Below, one piece after another: positions 9,750 through 21,575 of a DNA stretch of 64,000 nt (position 1 is the stretch's first letter; every line of letters begins with the position of its first letter). The stretch comes from Helichrysum umbraculigerum. Lineage: Eukaryota; Streptophyta; Magnoliopsida; Asterales; Asteraceae. Below the pieces are notes generated by a model. The model was given only the letters and a program-made list of their open reading frames with translations. It made no database searches and was not told the origin of the DNA. The stretch lies in the NCBI GenBank assembly GCA_949592205.1, contig CATIUR010000001.1, forward strand, positions 5,000,001 to 5,064,000. The letters are read 5' to 3'. A program made the translations under genes and the position numbers.

Positions 9750-12329
9750 TGTAACAACCGGCAAATTAGGACTAGAATTAGTGCCTAATTCTTTGTTAAT
9801 ACATGTAATTAGTTCTGTGTTAGGCTAATTTATGTATCGAATTATATATATTGTTGAATATATACAAAAATGCGATTTGGTTAAATCGTACGGAATTTAA
9901 ATCGAATGTATTTCGATTCAGTTTAATACGGACGTTGGTGACCAATTTTATTAAATAACGTTGTTATGTCAAAAATATTATTATAATAATATTTCGTATT
10001 TATTCGTATCGTACAATCAGAAAGTTACACGATTTAAAATGTTAAAACGCGCAACTAAATAAAATAGCTAATAACTTATAAATCAAATATAAATTGAATT
10101 GTAAAACGTTTAAATAAAATATCGCGTAATAAATTGTATTTTTAAAACGTACCTTTGATATTTAAAATAATTAATTACGATTAAACGACGGAGCAAACGA
10201 ACACCGTGCGAGGAACGGAGGCTGAAAGTTGGAGGATAACCTCCAACTCTCTCATCTCTTTTCTCATTCTTCACTCAACTCTTTCTCTTTCTCCTCTCTT
10301 TTCTCTCAAAACCACCAACCAACCAAAACCCCAAAAATCATCAAAAATCACTAAATACTACCACTAAACGCATTTGGATTTCATCGGCCCTTTGGAATAA
10401 ACGACCACCGCATCCCGATCTACAACGCTATCTTTTCGGATTTTCAATCCGACGCCGCGTAAGTTTCCGACAAATCCCGACATTTCTCGTTTTTGATCAT
10501 TTTTACTAGTTTATGGTTTAAATAGGCTTAATATGTTCATATGAGGGTCGGGTAAAAGAATCGGACCAAAACGGAAACCCGAAAACATGTTTTTGGCTCG
10601 AAATCCGTCGAACAGGCTTTAGTGTCGCATAGATGCCAAAAACAGTGCTAGCGACACTAAGTGTCGCTATGCCTAGTGCCGCCCTTATAGCGTCACTACC
10701 TAAGTGCCGCTATCGAACATACACCGTCACTTCTTTAGTGTCGCCTATGCCCATTTTTTTACCACTTAACGTCACTCTGATAGTGACGCATATACTATGT
10801 AACGACACTTCCTTAGTGCCGCCCTTTATGTTACCCGACACTACTCTACGTCACTCCCTTAGTGCCGTCATGCTATTTTTACCCGACACTCCTTTAGTGT
10901 CGCTATGTTGCGCGTCACTCCTTAAGTGACGCATGAATTCTGAAAATATCTATTCTATACGACACTACTTAAGTGCCGCAATGTTACGGAACCCGTCACT
11001 TCGGAAGTGACGCATAACACGATACACGACACTATCTCAGTGACGCATACATTTATACAGACACCAATAGCGACACTCCCTAAGTGACGCAAAGATCTTG
11101 TAAGTGACGCATATAAGTGTCGCATGAAACAGCAGGTTTTCAAACTTAAATTTCACTAAGTGTCGAACTTTCACAACCTCAAATCCTTATACTATACGAC
11201 TTATAAAACACTTTGGGACACTTTTGTAAGTGCAAAACATCAATAATTTGATAATAATACTTAAAGTTTATTATTTTAAACTTGTCACCAACGGGTCGTA
11301 CACTTTTATACAAACGATAACGAACCAACATTCGGACACATTGGGTTGTATGAACAACTAGCCTAGATGATCTTGCGAGACATCTACTTACTTGACATTA
11401 CGTGTTTAGGCATTTGGAGGTTACGGGTTCGGAGAACCAACTGTTGATATTACTTACTCGTTTATTGATATAAACGCACTTGCAAAGACTCAGGTGAGTC
11501 TTACGGCCCCACTTTTACTGTTTTAACTTATTGGGGGAGATGCATGCTACTGATTTTTCTTGAACACAAGTACTAAACTGTTTACTATACCAAACGGAAT
11601 TGCATGAGTTACTTACTATTTACTGAAGTCTCTCCATCATATATCGTTAGTTATGTACTTAAGCGCGAACAGTAGTTAATGGATCCATTAGGGAAATGAC
11701 CCTCCCCGCCCGGGGTAGTAGCGCTACCACGAACCGTTATGTATAAACGGGTGACTATTATTTCGTTTACTTATGCTTGCTCAATTTCGAGCATGTCACG
11801 GGAGCAACTGATTATTTACGGGTTAAGCTTCGATTATGAGCCTCATGGCAACGGTATAACTTGATTACTTTACTTTTGCGAGATTTGCAAATACTTGATA
11901 TACGCCTACGGGCACTACTGATGAAATCTTGTGTTCAAACTGATTATTTACTGATAAACCTGTGAGATTCACCAACCTTTTGGTTGATCCTTTTTAGCAT
12001 GTATTCTCAGGTACACTTACGGAGTAGGATCACTCCAGGATTACTAGCTAGAGTCGCATGATTTCCAAACTGCATTTAACGGAGATTCTTTGGCATTATC
12101 TTTTGTAGCTATGGTTATGTAATAGAATCTCCCGCCACATACGCGGACTCTAGGCTTATATATATTTTTGTAAAGAAAACTATATGTTTTCAAACGATTA
12201 AATTATGAAATGTAATTATTTTACAAAACGTCTCATTTAGAGGTCGTTTGCTGTATATCTTGTGCTTTGTATATTGATTAGTAACACCCAAGTATGCTTC
12301 CGCAAATCATTAAATTTGGGGGTGTTACA
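9750..12329 (+). repeat. 3' LTR of element 1
   Basis: Copy of 1598-4176, again with TGTAACAACC...GTGTTACA ends. It is one base longer and differs at roughly a dozen sites, most of them transitions. It contains the second copy of the palindrome array (10620-11125). Confidence 0.95.
10620..11125 (+). repeat. array of 23-base interrupted palindromes in the 3' LTR of element 1
   Basis: Same units, order and spacing as 2467-2972, with one visible base change near 11091. It shows that no unit has been gained or lost since insertion. Confidence 0.85.
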
Positions 12330-12334
12330 CTTAG
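12330..12334. repeat. target-site duplication CTTAG, right copy (element 1)
   Basis: Identical to 1593-1597. It overlaps the TTA and the first G of the inverted-repeat element that starts at 12334, so element 1 entered exactly at that border. Confidence 0.95.
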
Positions 12335-12812
12335 AGCACATGGTATGGTGATACTATTTTTACAGTGTTCTTGTGAACACCCCGTTGATGAAAATCTGAC
12401 AGTATTCTAGACTTTAAATTATTTTTTATTTTACTAAAGTTTTAAATAATTTGATAAATTGAAATAAATAAATTAAACGATAAATTAATGAAAAACTAAT
12501 TATAAAATTAATTCATAAAATATTTAGCGAAAACATTAGTTAAGTGATAATTTTATTTCAAAGAAATAAAAAATTAATCCATTAGTTACAAAAATTATCC
12601 CGTTTTAAATTTCCTATTTGGCCACTAAATTAAAAAACCTATATTCCTCCTCCTTTCTCATCCTTCCTCATGCAACACACACAACACACACTACATAGTT
12701 TGAGAACGTTGTCTGAAACGCCGGCGGGAACGCTATGACGGTGTGGGAGAACGTCGTCCAACGGCGTTCTAGAGCAAAAATGACGCCAAAACAGTGCCCA
12801 CACCGTGTGCTC
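12334..12812. mobile_element. MITE, probably PIF/Harbinger-type
   Basis: A 479-bp non-coding unit with terminal inverted repeats: the left end GAGCACATGGTATGG and the inverse of the right end GAGCACACGGTGTGG agree at 13 of 15 positions. TTA stands on both sides (12331-12333 and 12813-12815), the 3-bp duplication typical of PIF/Harbinger. No transposase is encoded, so movement would need an enzyme from elsewhere. Confidence 0.7.
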
Positions 12813-12815
12813 TTA

Positions 12816-13250
12816 TATTTGTTAGTTTCTAATAGAAAAGATAAGATATAACATGACTAGACTACTCTCAATAGAAAAATACTTACACTGAATTGGAGGG
12901 CATTAAATCCAAAGCATAAATATTCAACTAAATCCTAATATGCTATAAATAGTTTATTTATCACCACTTATAAAACTAAATTTTGTTAGGTTAAGTGCGG
13001 ACACATGTATTAAATTATAGTTTGGCATTCATAGTATGTAACAAAGTATTCAAGCTTCCATTGTATGTAACGAACTTGTGATTTATTAACATTGTACGTA
13101 TTTTAGTCAAATTAACTGTTGTAAGGAACACCACGTGGCAGCTTATATAATCGACACGCGAAAAAAATACCATAAATTACATAAAATGTAAACTACTTGC
13201 ATGTTCGTTATATACCATGGAAACATGAGTATTTCGTTATATACAATGAA
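12816..13250. other. intergenic, no feature seen
   Basis: AT-rich host sequence between two small inverted-repeat elements. No supported gene or RNA. Confidence 0.5.
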
Positions 13251-13259
13251 CGTGAGAGT

Positions 13260-13446
13260 CAGGGACGGAGCTAGGAATTATCAATGGAGGGGGAAAATGA
13301 AAATTATTTTGTGCTTCTATATAGTTTTGAGGGGGCAAAATTTAAAAAGTTGTAATAAATACCTTAGAAAAATTATTTTTTTACGTAATTTCAAAAATTT
13401 TGTGGGGGCAGCTGCCCCCGCTGCCCCCATTCTAGCTCCGCCCCTG
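13260..13446. mobile_element. 187-bp MITE with CAGGG-type inverted ends
   Basis: The left end CAGGGACGGAGCTAG and the inverse of the right end CAGGGGCGGAGCTAG match at 14 of 15 bases. The flanks CGTGAGAGT (13251-13259) and CGTGAGACT (13447-13455) form a 9-base duplication with one mismatch, which fits a Mutator-like origin better than the 8-base hAT rule. The interior is a G-run and C-run pair flanking AT-rich sequence. The open frame crossing it is not a gene. Confidence 0.7.
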
Positions 13447-13455
13447 CGTGAGACT

Positions 13456-15021
13456 ATAATTTGATACATTTACGCGCATTAGACCCAATTTCGTTCGTAA
13501 ACCTTTTTGGGATCGTACTTCCTTCTCATTCTTAGCAATGATCCCTAGGACCACTAACTCGACATAACTCTTCCCTTCAACAACTTCAAATTAGTTACTA
13601 TAGGATGTAATAAACGTATCCTTTGAAAAACATCTATCATAGTAATCAAATGGATATTTTCATCTACTTTTGATGGTTATAATAGCATGAGAGTATGGAA
13701 TAATATAGAACTCTCATTACCCACAAGTGCACTTTCTATGATCAAGATATACATAATGTTGAGTTGTCTCAAAATACTGTGTGCATAATTTATCAATATA
13801 AAAATATTTTCTGTGTATGAATCTTGATGAAAACCGCTTTTAAAAAGCTTTCCATTGGAGTGTCAATGTTTATACTTCATAAAAATAAGTGTATTATTGT
13901 GGCACTAAAAATAGTTTTAAAAAACTCAAATCATTGTGGATGCTCTAATTTAGGATAATACAAAATCTAATTGGTCAGATCGATGATCCTAAAACATACT
14001 TTTATTTACTATTACTATTTTACTATTATTATTATATTAATTAATTAATTAAATAAAGTACTGTGACATGTTAAACCTTACCATCCTAAAATAAAATTAA
14101 AATTACTTATTTAATTCTCTTATACTGCACATAAATATTATTTAAAATAAAAAACAATTTATTCAAAAATTACTTCATTCAATATATATTTATTTGACCA
14201 TCATAAAAAAAAAACTTCATCTTAAATTAAAAATATATTATTATTTTAAAATGTATGGTTTTTAGTTGAATTTAAGGGATAAAAAAACTTAAATTCTCTA
14301 TGAAATTAGTTTTCTTTTCTTTTTTGTTTTAGGAACCGTGATAATATGTTTATACATATTTGTATAGATGTACAACATTGATGAGTTAGTTTAAATTAAT
14401 GAAATATTACTTATATATACTTCTACAAAATGATAAAATTAATGATATTTTACTTATATACTTATCTAATTTCATACATCTAAATATCTAATAATCAATC
14501 TGCAAATTGTGACATCAAACAATAGAATCAAATTTTAACATACTACATTTATGTATCATGTTTTGTTACACTTAATATTCTAAAATTTTAAGCTTATAAT
14601 CTATTTTCAACTACACAACTCTCCGAACAACCTTTAAATTACTCTCTTCAATTTTTTATTTTCTTTCTATTTTTCTTCTAGATTCGTTTGATTCAATTAT
14701 AATCCTAGCTTGATTATGGCCTTTTCGCTTGATTAGTTTATATTGAACTTAACTAATTACTTCATTTGTCTCAAAATAAGTGTTTATCTTTTCATTTAAA
14801 TTTGTCCCAAAATACCAAAAGTAATATATTAAATTTACCAATTTACCCATAATTTAGTTTTTACAAAAATGATTTATAACAAACCTAAATAAATGTTTTA
14901 CTCTTATTTTTCTTTACACGAAGTTATACTATACTATACTAGCCTTCTACCCGCGCAAAGCGGCGGTGACCAATAGTTTATGTCAATTTTGTAAGTTTTT
15001 TCGGTTGGTTGTGATGCTTTT
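13456..15021. other. AT-rich host sequence with decayed small-transposon ends
   Basis: No gene is supported. The inverse of GAGCATCCACAATG at about 13932-13946 followed by TAA looks like one end of a Harbinger-type MITE, but I could not find its partner. At about 14759 TACTTCATTTGTCTCAAAAT resembles one end of a Stowaway-like MITE, again without a clear partner. Near 14950 CTACCCGCGCAAAGCGGCGG is a short GC palindrome of the kind seen at other plant transposon ends. Confidence 0.35.
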
Positions 15022-16891
15022 TGTCGCACCCCCAGATTATGATGCGGAAGCGATTCGGGTCGAGGTGCGACTAATCAAATATCAACAGCACATAAGATAT
15101 AATGAACGACTCTATATGCGTCGTTTACAATACATTGATATTATAAAAGTCTTACACTGTTATAATAGTTTACAAAAGCTCGACTTGATGTAAGAGATTC
15201 TATGTCATAACTAATTTATACAAAATATAGTAATGCATGATAATCTCCTGATGTTTGCATGAGACTCGAGCTAATGGGCATCCTGAGTGAGCAGACTTAC
15301 TGCTGCTGCAAACCTGAGAATACACGCTAAATTGGTCAGCTTACGCTGGTGAGCTCACAGGTTTAAGGATAAAATATAATGTATGAACCGTAAGATTTAA
15401 TATAATGATTTGCAATTAAGCAAATAGTAAATGATAAATGATGTATATAACTGCCATGAGCACATAGTCTGAGCTTAACTGAGGTGTCAAGATCACAATT
15501 AAGTGCCTGAGCGAGGGTGCCTCTATGCGTATGCCTAATCAACACACGTATGAACAAATGATAATGCGTCCGTTTTGACCAGTCAGTGCTTGCTGACCCG
15601 AACGGGGATTGTCAGTCCCATCAGACAGTCACAAAGATCAGATAATACACAAAAATACGTACGGATCTGGAAAAAGTGAAAAACACGAAAGTTGTATATC
15701 TTTTCAATACGCAACTTTTAAAAAAAATTCGTTGTCTAATTCCTCCTATAACTCTAGATATGGTCGTTTTTGTACACTGACTTTTCTGGGCAGATTTCTG
15801 CATGTTAACATATGTTATGTAAAAACGATTTTTGATCTTATATTTGGACATAAGCATGTTAGATGAGCAACTAGACATTGAAATCAGTAGCATGCAAGTA
15901 AATATAGTGAGAGTTTGTGTTGATTCTTACAAAGAGATGATGAGGTGAAGTCTTAATTCTTTGTTCTTCTTTTTCTTGTTCTTGTTCCTTGCACTTAATG
16001 GAGGATGATGATGATTTTTGGAAGTGTTTCTTACTGAGTTTTTAGTGAGAGAGAGGGAGTGAGATAAATGAAAGATTTTAGGGAAATGAAAGAAATGATG
16101 GTGAAGTGTAGGAATGGTAGAAAAGGGATTGCATGTGTTTGGAGTGGCTTATTCAAGTCAAAAAAGGAGGTGAGTGGGGGCAGCTAGGGGGCCAGCCAGG
16201 GGGCCCATGGGGCTGGGTTTTTGTCCACTTTTTAATCCCCTAAAGTTACGTTAAGTCCCGTGGTCGTTTACCCGATCGTTTCGACGTTTATTTAGACGTT
16301 AAACGTTTAATACGCGCGTTTTAACTAACGATTTAAGTCTCGATATTTTTACTTGAAATATTTAATGTTACTACTTGAAAACATTTATAAAAATGTTTCG
16401 TTAAATTATCGGCATCGATTTGCGTGTTTGTTTTACGACGGTTTAATCGCGTAACGTTTAAACTAGACGTTTTTGTTATCGTTTTAAGACACGATATTTT
16501 AAATGAAAGTTTTACTTGAAATGATATATTTTAAACTTGTAAAATATATTTTGGTTCACATTCGGTTGTCGGGCGCGTTCAGTGTATTTTCATCGTGTTT
16601 GTGATACTTTATACGATACGTTTTACATGTTAAATATTATCAACATAATATTTATGAGTTTATGAGTTTATTAAATAATTTCACATTATTTAATATTTTG
16701 TTCACCAACGTCCGCATTTATAATGTATCGAAATCCATCCGATAGTTAAATGTACGATTTAACCAATCGCATATGTGTGTATATATAATAATATATCAAT
16801 ACACATAATGATACACATAATTAACCCTAATTACATGTACTAACACTTATGATTAGGCACTAATACTATCCCTAATTGGTCGGGTGTCACA
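15022..16891 (-). repeat. 3' LTR of element F, internally deleted
   Basis: Ends TGTCGCACCC and GGTGTCACA on the plus strand. It is 1870 bp against 3364 bp for the related LTR of D. Aligning by eye with D and with the right LTR of F shows that the missing block starts near 15630, just after GTCAGTCCCAT; it removed the region that in D holds the intron-like donor block and the tandem TTTGACCAG repeats. The remaining half includes the stem-loops CAGC-TTAC-GCTG (15337-15348) and GTGAGCTCAC (15349-15358). The short open frames here are not genes. Confidence 0.85.
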
Positions 16892-16901
16892 TTCTCCCCT
16901 T
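16892..16901 (-). promoter_or_regulatory. polypurine tract of element F
   Basis: On the minus strand CAAGGGGAGAAT directly precedes the 3' LTR, after the conserved TTTCGGGACGAAATTTTC. Confidence 0.8.
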
Positions 16902-16925
16902 GTTAAGAAAATTTCGTCCCGAAAT

Positions 16926-19748
16926 TTAGCTGTGAGTTGTCGTATGAGGAGAGTCTCTGAAAAGTTGTGGGTATTTGAGTCGCATTTGGTCTTCCCGTTC
17001 CCAGGTGAATTCCGGACCACACCGCGAATTCCGCCGAACTCTGACGATAGGGATACGACTTTGTTTAAGCTGTTTGACTTCACGGTCCATGATTTCCATT
17101 GGTGTCTCGACAAAATGAAGTCTGTCGTCGATTTGAATCTCCTCAAGCGGGATAATGAGTGTCTCATCGGACAGATATTTCTTAAGATTTGAAATGTGGA
17201 ATGTGGGATGCACGTTACTAAGCTCGGGAGGTAGCTGCAATCGATATGCGACTAGACCAATCCTTTCGAGGACCTCAAAAGGTCCAATGTACCTGGGGTT
17301 TAATTTCCCGCGTTTGCCGAAGCGTATGACACCTTTCCAAGGTGATACTTTGAGTAATACTCGATCCCCAAGGTGGAACTCGAGATGCTTTCGTCTCACG
17401 TCAGCATAACTCTTCTGACGATCACGTGCGGCCTTCAGCCTTTGCTGGATACCAACGATCTTATCGATGGTTTCATGAATGATTTCAGGACCAGTGAGTT
17501 GGCTGTCTCCCACTTTGGTCCAACAGATAGGCGACCGGCACTTACGACCATATAATGCCTCGAATGGTGCAGCTCCAATGTTGGTATGATAGTTGTTGTT
17601 GTACGAGAATTCGCACAATGGCAGATGATGTTCCCAATTTGCACCGAAGTCAATTACGCAGGTGCGTAGCATATCTTCCAGTGTTTGAATTGTCCTTTCA
17701 CTTTGGCCGCCGGTTTGTAGATGATAGGCTGTACTCATATCCTGACGAGTACCTAAGGATTTCTGCTATGATCTCCAGAACTGAGAAGTGAAACGACTAT
17801 CTCTGTCAGAGATAATCGAGGTAGGAACGCCGTGTCGGGATATGATCTCCTTCAGATAGATTCGTGTGAGGCGTTCCATTTTATCAGTTTCTTTGATAGC
17901 GAGGAAATGTGCAGATTTGGTGAGACGATCAACGATCACTCAAATGGTATCGCAACCGCTTGATGTTTTCGGGAGTTTAGTGATGAAATCTATAGCGATT
18001 TGCTCCCATTTCCACTCAGGAATGTCCGGTTGTTGCAGCAGACCGGAGGGTTTCTGATATTCAGCTTTGACTTTAGAACATGTGAGGCACTTGCTGACGT
18101 ATGTAGCGATCTCTGCTTTCATGTTTGGCCACCAGTACAATCCCTTGATGCCATGATACATCTTGTCTGATCCAGGATGTATAGAGTATTTGGACTTGTG
18201 AGCTTCATCCATCTCCAAGTCTCGAAGGTTTCCGAAGTAGGGCAACCAGATCCGGTTCGCGAAGTACTTAACTCCGTTGGGTTTGGTTTCGAACTGTTTC
18301 TCCATGTTGTACAAGGCATAATTTTTCAGATTTTTGGGTTTCAGTGCTTCAAGTTGAGCGGTGAGGATTTGAATGATGAAGTCATTATGGATGATCATGC
18401 CGAGGGCTCGGACTCGAAGTGGTTTTGAACGTTCTTTTCGACTGAGGGCGTCGGCAACAACATTTGCTTTGCCCTGATGGTATTTGATCTCGCAATCATA
18501 ATCGGTGAGCAACTCGACCCAACGACGTTGCCTCATGTTGAGATCCTTCTGATCGAATATATGTTGAAGGCTTTTATGATCGTTGAAGATGGTACATTTT
18601 GTGCCATACAGATAGTGTCTCCAGATTTTGAGTGCAAACACTACGGCTCCTAATTCGAGATCATAAGTGGTGTAGTTCTTCTCGTGAACTTTGAGCTGTC
18701 GGGAGGCGTAGGGAATAACCTTGTCCCGTTGCATCAAAACGCAACCAAGACCTTGGTGTGAGGCATCGCAGTATACCACGAAGTCATCGTTGCCTTCGGG
18801 TAATGATAGAATGGGTGCACTGCAAAGCTTTTGTTTCAATAGCTGAAATGATGACTCCTGCTTATCAGTCCAATTGAACTTCTTTTCCTTCTGAGTCAAT
18901 GTCGTGAGAGGTTGGGCTATTTTGGAGAAATTCTCAATGAAGCGTTGATAGTAACCAGCCAGACCTAAGAATTGGCGTACTTCGGTCAGCGTTGTAGATG
19001 CTTGCCAGCATTTGATTGCCTCAATCTTTGATGGGTCTACGTGAATTCCTTGACTGTCAATCACATGACCAAGGAATTGAACGGTTTGCATCCAGAACTC
19101 ACACTTGGAGAACATAGCGTATAACTCTTCGTGTCTAAGAAGTTCTAGGATTGTTTTGAGATGTTGTGGGTGTTCCTGTTCATTGCGCGAGTAGATGAGA
19201 ATGTCATCGATGAAGACAATGACAGACTTGTCGAGATATGGTTTGCACACTCGGTTCATAAGATCCATGAATACAGCCAGTGCGTTTGTCAAACCAAATG
19301 ACATAACTTGGAACTCGTAATGCGCATAGCGAGTTCGGGAGGCAGTATTTGGGATGTCGATGTCACGAACTCGTAACTGATGATAACCTGATCGTAGATC
19401 TATTTTCGAATAGAAACTTGACCCCTGAAGTTGGTCGAATAAGTCATCAATACGAGGGAGTGGGTAACGGTTCTTGAAGGTTAATTTATTCAACTCTCTG
19501 TAGTCGATACACATCCTGAATGAACCGTCCTTCTTTTTCACAAACAGGACCGGAGCTCCCCAAGGTGAAGAACTCAGCCTAATAAATTCTTTGTCCAGCA
19601 GTTCCTGCAATTGAGTGGGTAACTCCTGCAATTCGGATGGGGCTAAGCGATAAGGTGCTCATGCAACGGGTGCCGCTCCGGGCATAAGGTCGATTGAGAA
19701 CTCAACTTGTCTCGGTGGTGGAAGACCAGGCAAGTCTTCGGGAAAGAC
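16926..19748 (-). pseudogene. pol: pol remnant of element F (reverse transcriptase, RNase H, integrase, chromodomain-like tail)
   Basis: Two long open stretches (19631-17940 and 17738-16926) cover the polymerase. The first includes FVKKKDGSFRMCIDYRELNK, IVFIDDILIYS and YCDASHQGLG, and the zinc-binding part of integrase; the second includes the integrase DGQSERT-like motif (here TGGQSERTIQT, so the Asp before Gly is Gly in this copy) and the tail with FTWERED. Stops interrupt the frame at 19749-19751, 19659-19661, 17940-17942 and 17766-17768; the first three each lie where elements 1 and G have a sense codon one base different. The gene is dead but otherwise collinear with elements 1 and G. 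Confidence 0.88.
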
Positions 19749-20640
19749 TTATGGAAAGTCTCTAACGATGGGCACATCCTCAAGTCGTTTCTCTTTCGAC
19801 TTTTTCTCCATATCGTGCGCAAGGATTGCCTGATAACCTTTTCTCAGGTATTTTCCGGTTTTCATGCATGATATGATATTCAATCTCGTCTCACCGGTCT
19901 CCCCTTGTATGACTAAAGTACTACCGGTGACGAGAGGAATGCAGACAACTTTATTGTAGCAGATAACTTCAGCGCGGTACTTGGACAACCAATCCATGCC
20001 AATAATGTCGTCGAAACTTCCAATCTCAACAGGAATGAGATCAATGGTGAAGAGCTCGTCGGCTAAGTTTAAAGTGCAATTTGGGATTACGCTATCGGTC
20101 TCTATGAGTTTATCATTAGCTAACTCTACCATGTACTTATCATTCGAGACCACATTTGGGTCCTGACGGGCTTCCTTGGAGTTCAGCACGAATGCTCTTC
20201 CTTTAGCAGTGTTGTTGCCCTTGTTCTTCAACTTTGGGCACTCATTCCTAAAGTGCCCTGTGTCTCCACACTCATAGCAGGACTTAGGTTTGTCAGTGGC
20301 GGTGTTGGCATTGGTAGATCTACAATCTTTGGCCAGATGCCCATACCTTTGACATTTTCCACATGGAGTACCGCAAGGACCTTCATGATGTCTGCGGCAC
20401 TTTGAACAGAAGGGTTCATTCCCTGAATAGCTCTTTTTAGATTCTGAACCAGAGGTGTAGGCCTCAACAGTATCAGACCTTTTCAATGATGGTTGATTTT
20501 GATTGGGGTTCCCAGACTACTTTCTTTTGTTAAAACCAGAGTTATTTCCATCCTACGTAACAACCCAATAGCACCTTCAGTGCCCTTTGAAATTTTGAGA
20601 CTTGCAGTTAGAGGAGTCCTTGTATGTGCAAGATTTTGTT
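19749..20640 (-). pseudogene. gag: gag-protease remnant of element F with two large deletions
   Basis: The beginning of gag survives only as a short piece equal to the CSYKDFQNCKP...GTEGAIGLIRW region (about 20640-20550). The main Gag domain is gone: the sequence passes directly to the linker before the zinc knuckles (CGKCQRYGHLAKDC and CYECGDTGHFRNEC remain). In the protease part, DPNVV is followed at once by a YMVELAND-like segment, so the block containing the DTGAD active site has been deleted. The downstream half with IGMDWLSK is present. The product could have neither Gag assembly nor protease function. Confidence 0.85.
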
Positions 20641-21180
20641 TCGATTACTAATTACTTGATCATGAACGCTCTCCGTGGTTGCGGTGGTTTCCTCCATTTG
20701 ATCGTGAGTATGATGGATAGTTTCGGAGATGTCTTCCTGATCCAAGTACATCTGAGCGATGCGGCCTTGAGCTAGTTCCATCCAATTTGAATGAGTTTCG
20801 TGTTGTTCGATTTCCAAGTAGTGTAACCTGCATTCGTGACGATGCAAGCAGGCTGTTAACACAAGCATGGTGAGATGTGTCGGTTCTTGAGTATAAGGGA
20901 AAAGATCCATAGCTGAGTATCTTCCAACATCAGCAGGGATTTCAACGTTTTTCTCGATTCTCCATGTAGCAACAGCCGTTGGTAACCTGCTCCACTGATG
21001 TCCAAGAACTCGATGGCGATCTATCGCAAATACGTTTTCTGTGACGGCTGGGTTGTGATATGGTCTGGCTCGATATGAGCTAATAGTGCGTCTAGCCACG
21101 AGTGCTTCTGAGTGGCTGCGACGTGAGAGAGAGATAGACGATGAAGTACGTGTAGTTTGTCTAGATGATGAGTCTGCCAT
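20608..21180 (-). CDS. accessory ORF ahead of gag in element F, homologue of the element 1 ORF
   Basis: 190 codons starting MADSSSRQTTR at 21180. It shares with the ORF at 4497-5003 a VARR...RARPY motif near the N-terminus and the pattern LT..VL....RL..L..EQH......RI.Q...ED through the middle, and is likewise predicted to be mostly helical with heptad-like Leu/Ile/Met spacing. The last dozen codons read into the shifted gag start (ILHIQGLL), because a deletion removed the original end of this ORF and the start of gag. That this frame has stayed open while pol in the same element collected stops is notable, although 190 codons can survive by chance. Confidence 0.6.
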   Translation of the reverse strand: MADSSSRQTTRTSSSISLSRRSHSEALVARRTISSYRARPYHNPAVTENVFAIDRHRVLGHQWSRLPTAVATWRIEKNVEIPADVGRYSAMDLFPYTQEPTHLTMLVLTACLHRHECRLHYLEIEQHETHSNWMELAQGRIAQMYLDQEDISETIHHTHDQMEETTATTESVHDQVISNRNKILHIQGLL

Positions 21181-21575
21181 CTTCTATGGCAAGAGCGTTT
21201 AACAAGTGAGGCCTATATTCATAATCATATCATATAATATAGCCTAAAGTGCAGCAGTTTTCCTAGTAGTACGTTTCGATCGCGATCCCGAAGGATAATA
21301 TGGTGGAAAGAATGCGAAGCGATATCTTTCAAGTGTGTACGTGATGGTACAGCGAGATGTGTAGTTATTCTTTACACGTATATAAATAGATAGACAGTGT
21401 TAGATGAGAACAAGTCTCGTTTTTTATATCTAGTGATATGATGGTAGCAAGACGTGTCAGCTTCGATGACGTGAGCATTAACGAGTGATTATCTTGTGAG
21501 GTCTATATATATATTCGATATATATAATAACGTAGATAGTCGTACGCGGGTAAGGCATATTCATATATACCTAAG
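21181..21575 (-). other. leader of element F, distal part
   Basis: Non-coding leader between the accessory ORF and the insertion point of G; its continuation is 31714-31982. Confidence 0.6.

Larger units (their letters stand above)
1598..12329 (+). mobile_element. element 1: complete Ty3/gypsy retrotransposon, Tekay/Del-type chromovirus
   Basis: A 10.7-kb element with two long LTRs (2579 and 2580 bp), an initiator-Met primer site, a small ORF ahead of gag, one gag-pol ORF and a polypurine tract, flanked by a perfect CTTAG duplication. By eye the two LTRs differ at only about a dozen positions, so the insertion is recent, and the gag-pol frame has no break. The C-terminal chromodomain-like segment, the long LTRs and the Met primer site fit the Tekay clade. 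The element appears able to encode all its own copying functions. Clade assignment rests on recognised protein motifs, not on a tree. Confidence 0.93.

Noticed and set aside
14941..15021. Possible Helitron terminus near CCCGCGCAAAGCGGCGG
   Set aside because: I could not identify the TC start, the CTRR end with a hairpin at the proper distance, or a Rep/helicase; the F LTR follows directly.
21571..21575. Perfect 5-bp target duplication for element G
   Set aside because: The flanks are CTAAG and CCTAG; they agree only partly, so I list them as imperfect rather than as a confirmed duplication.
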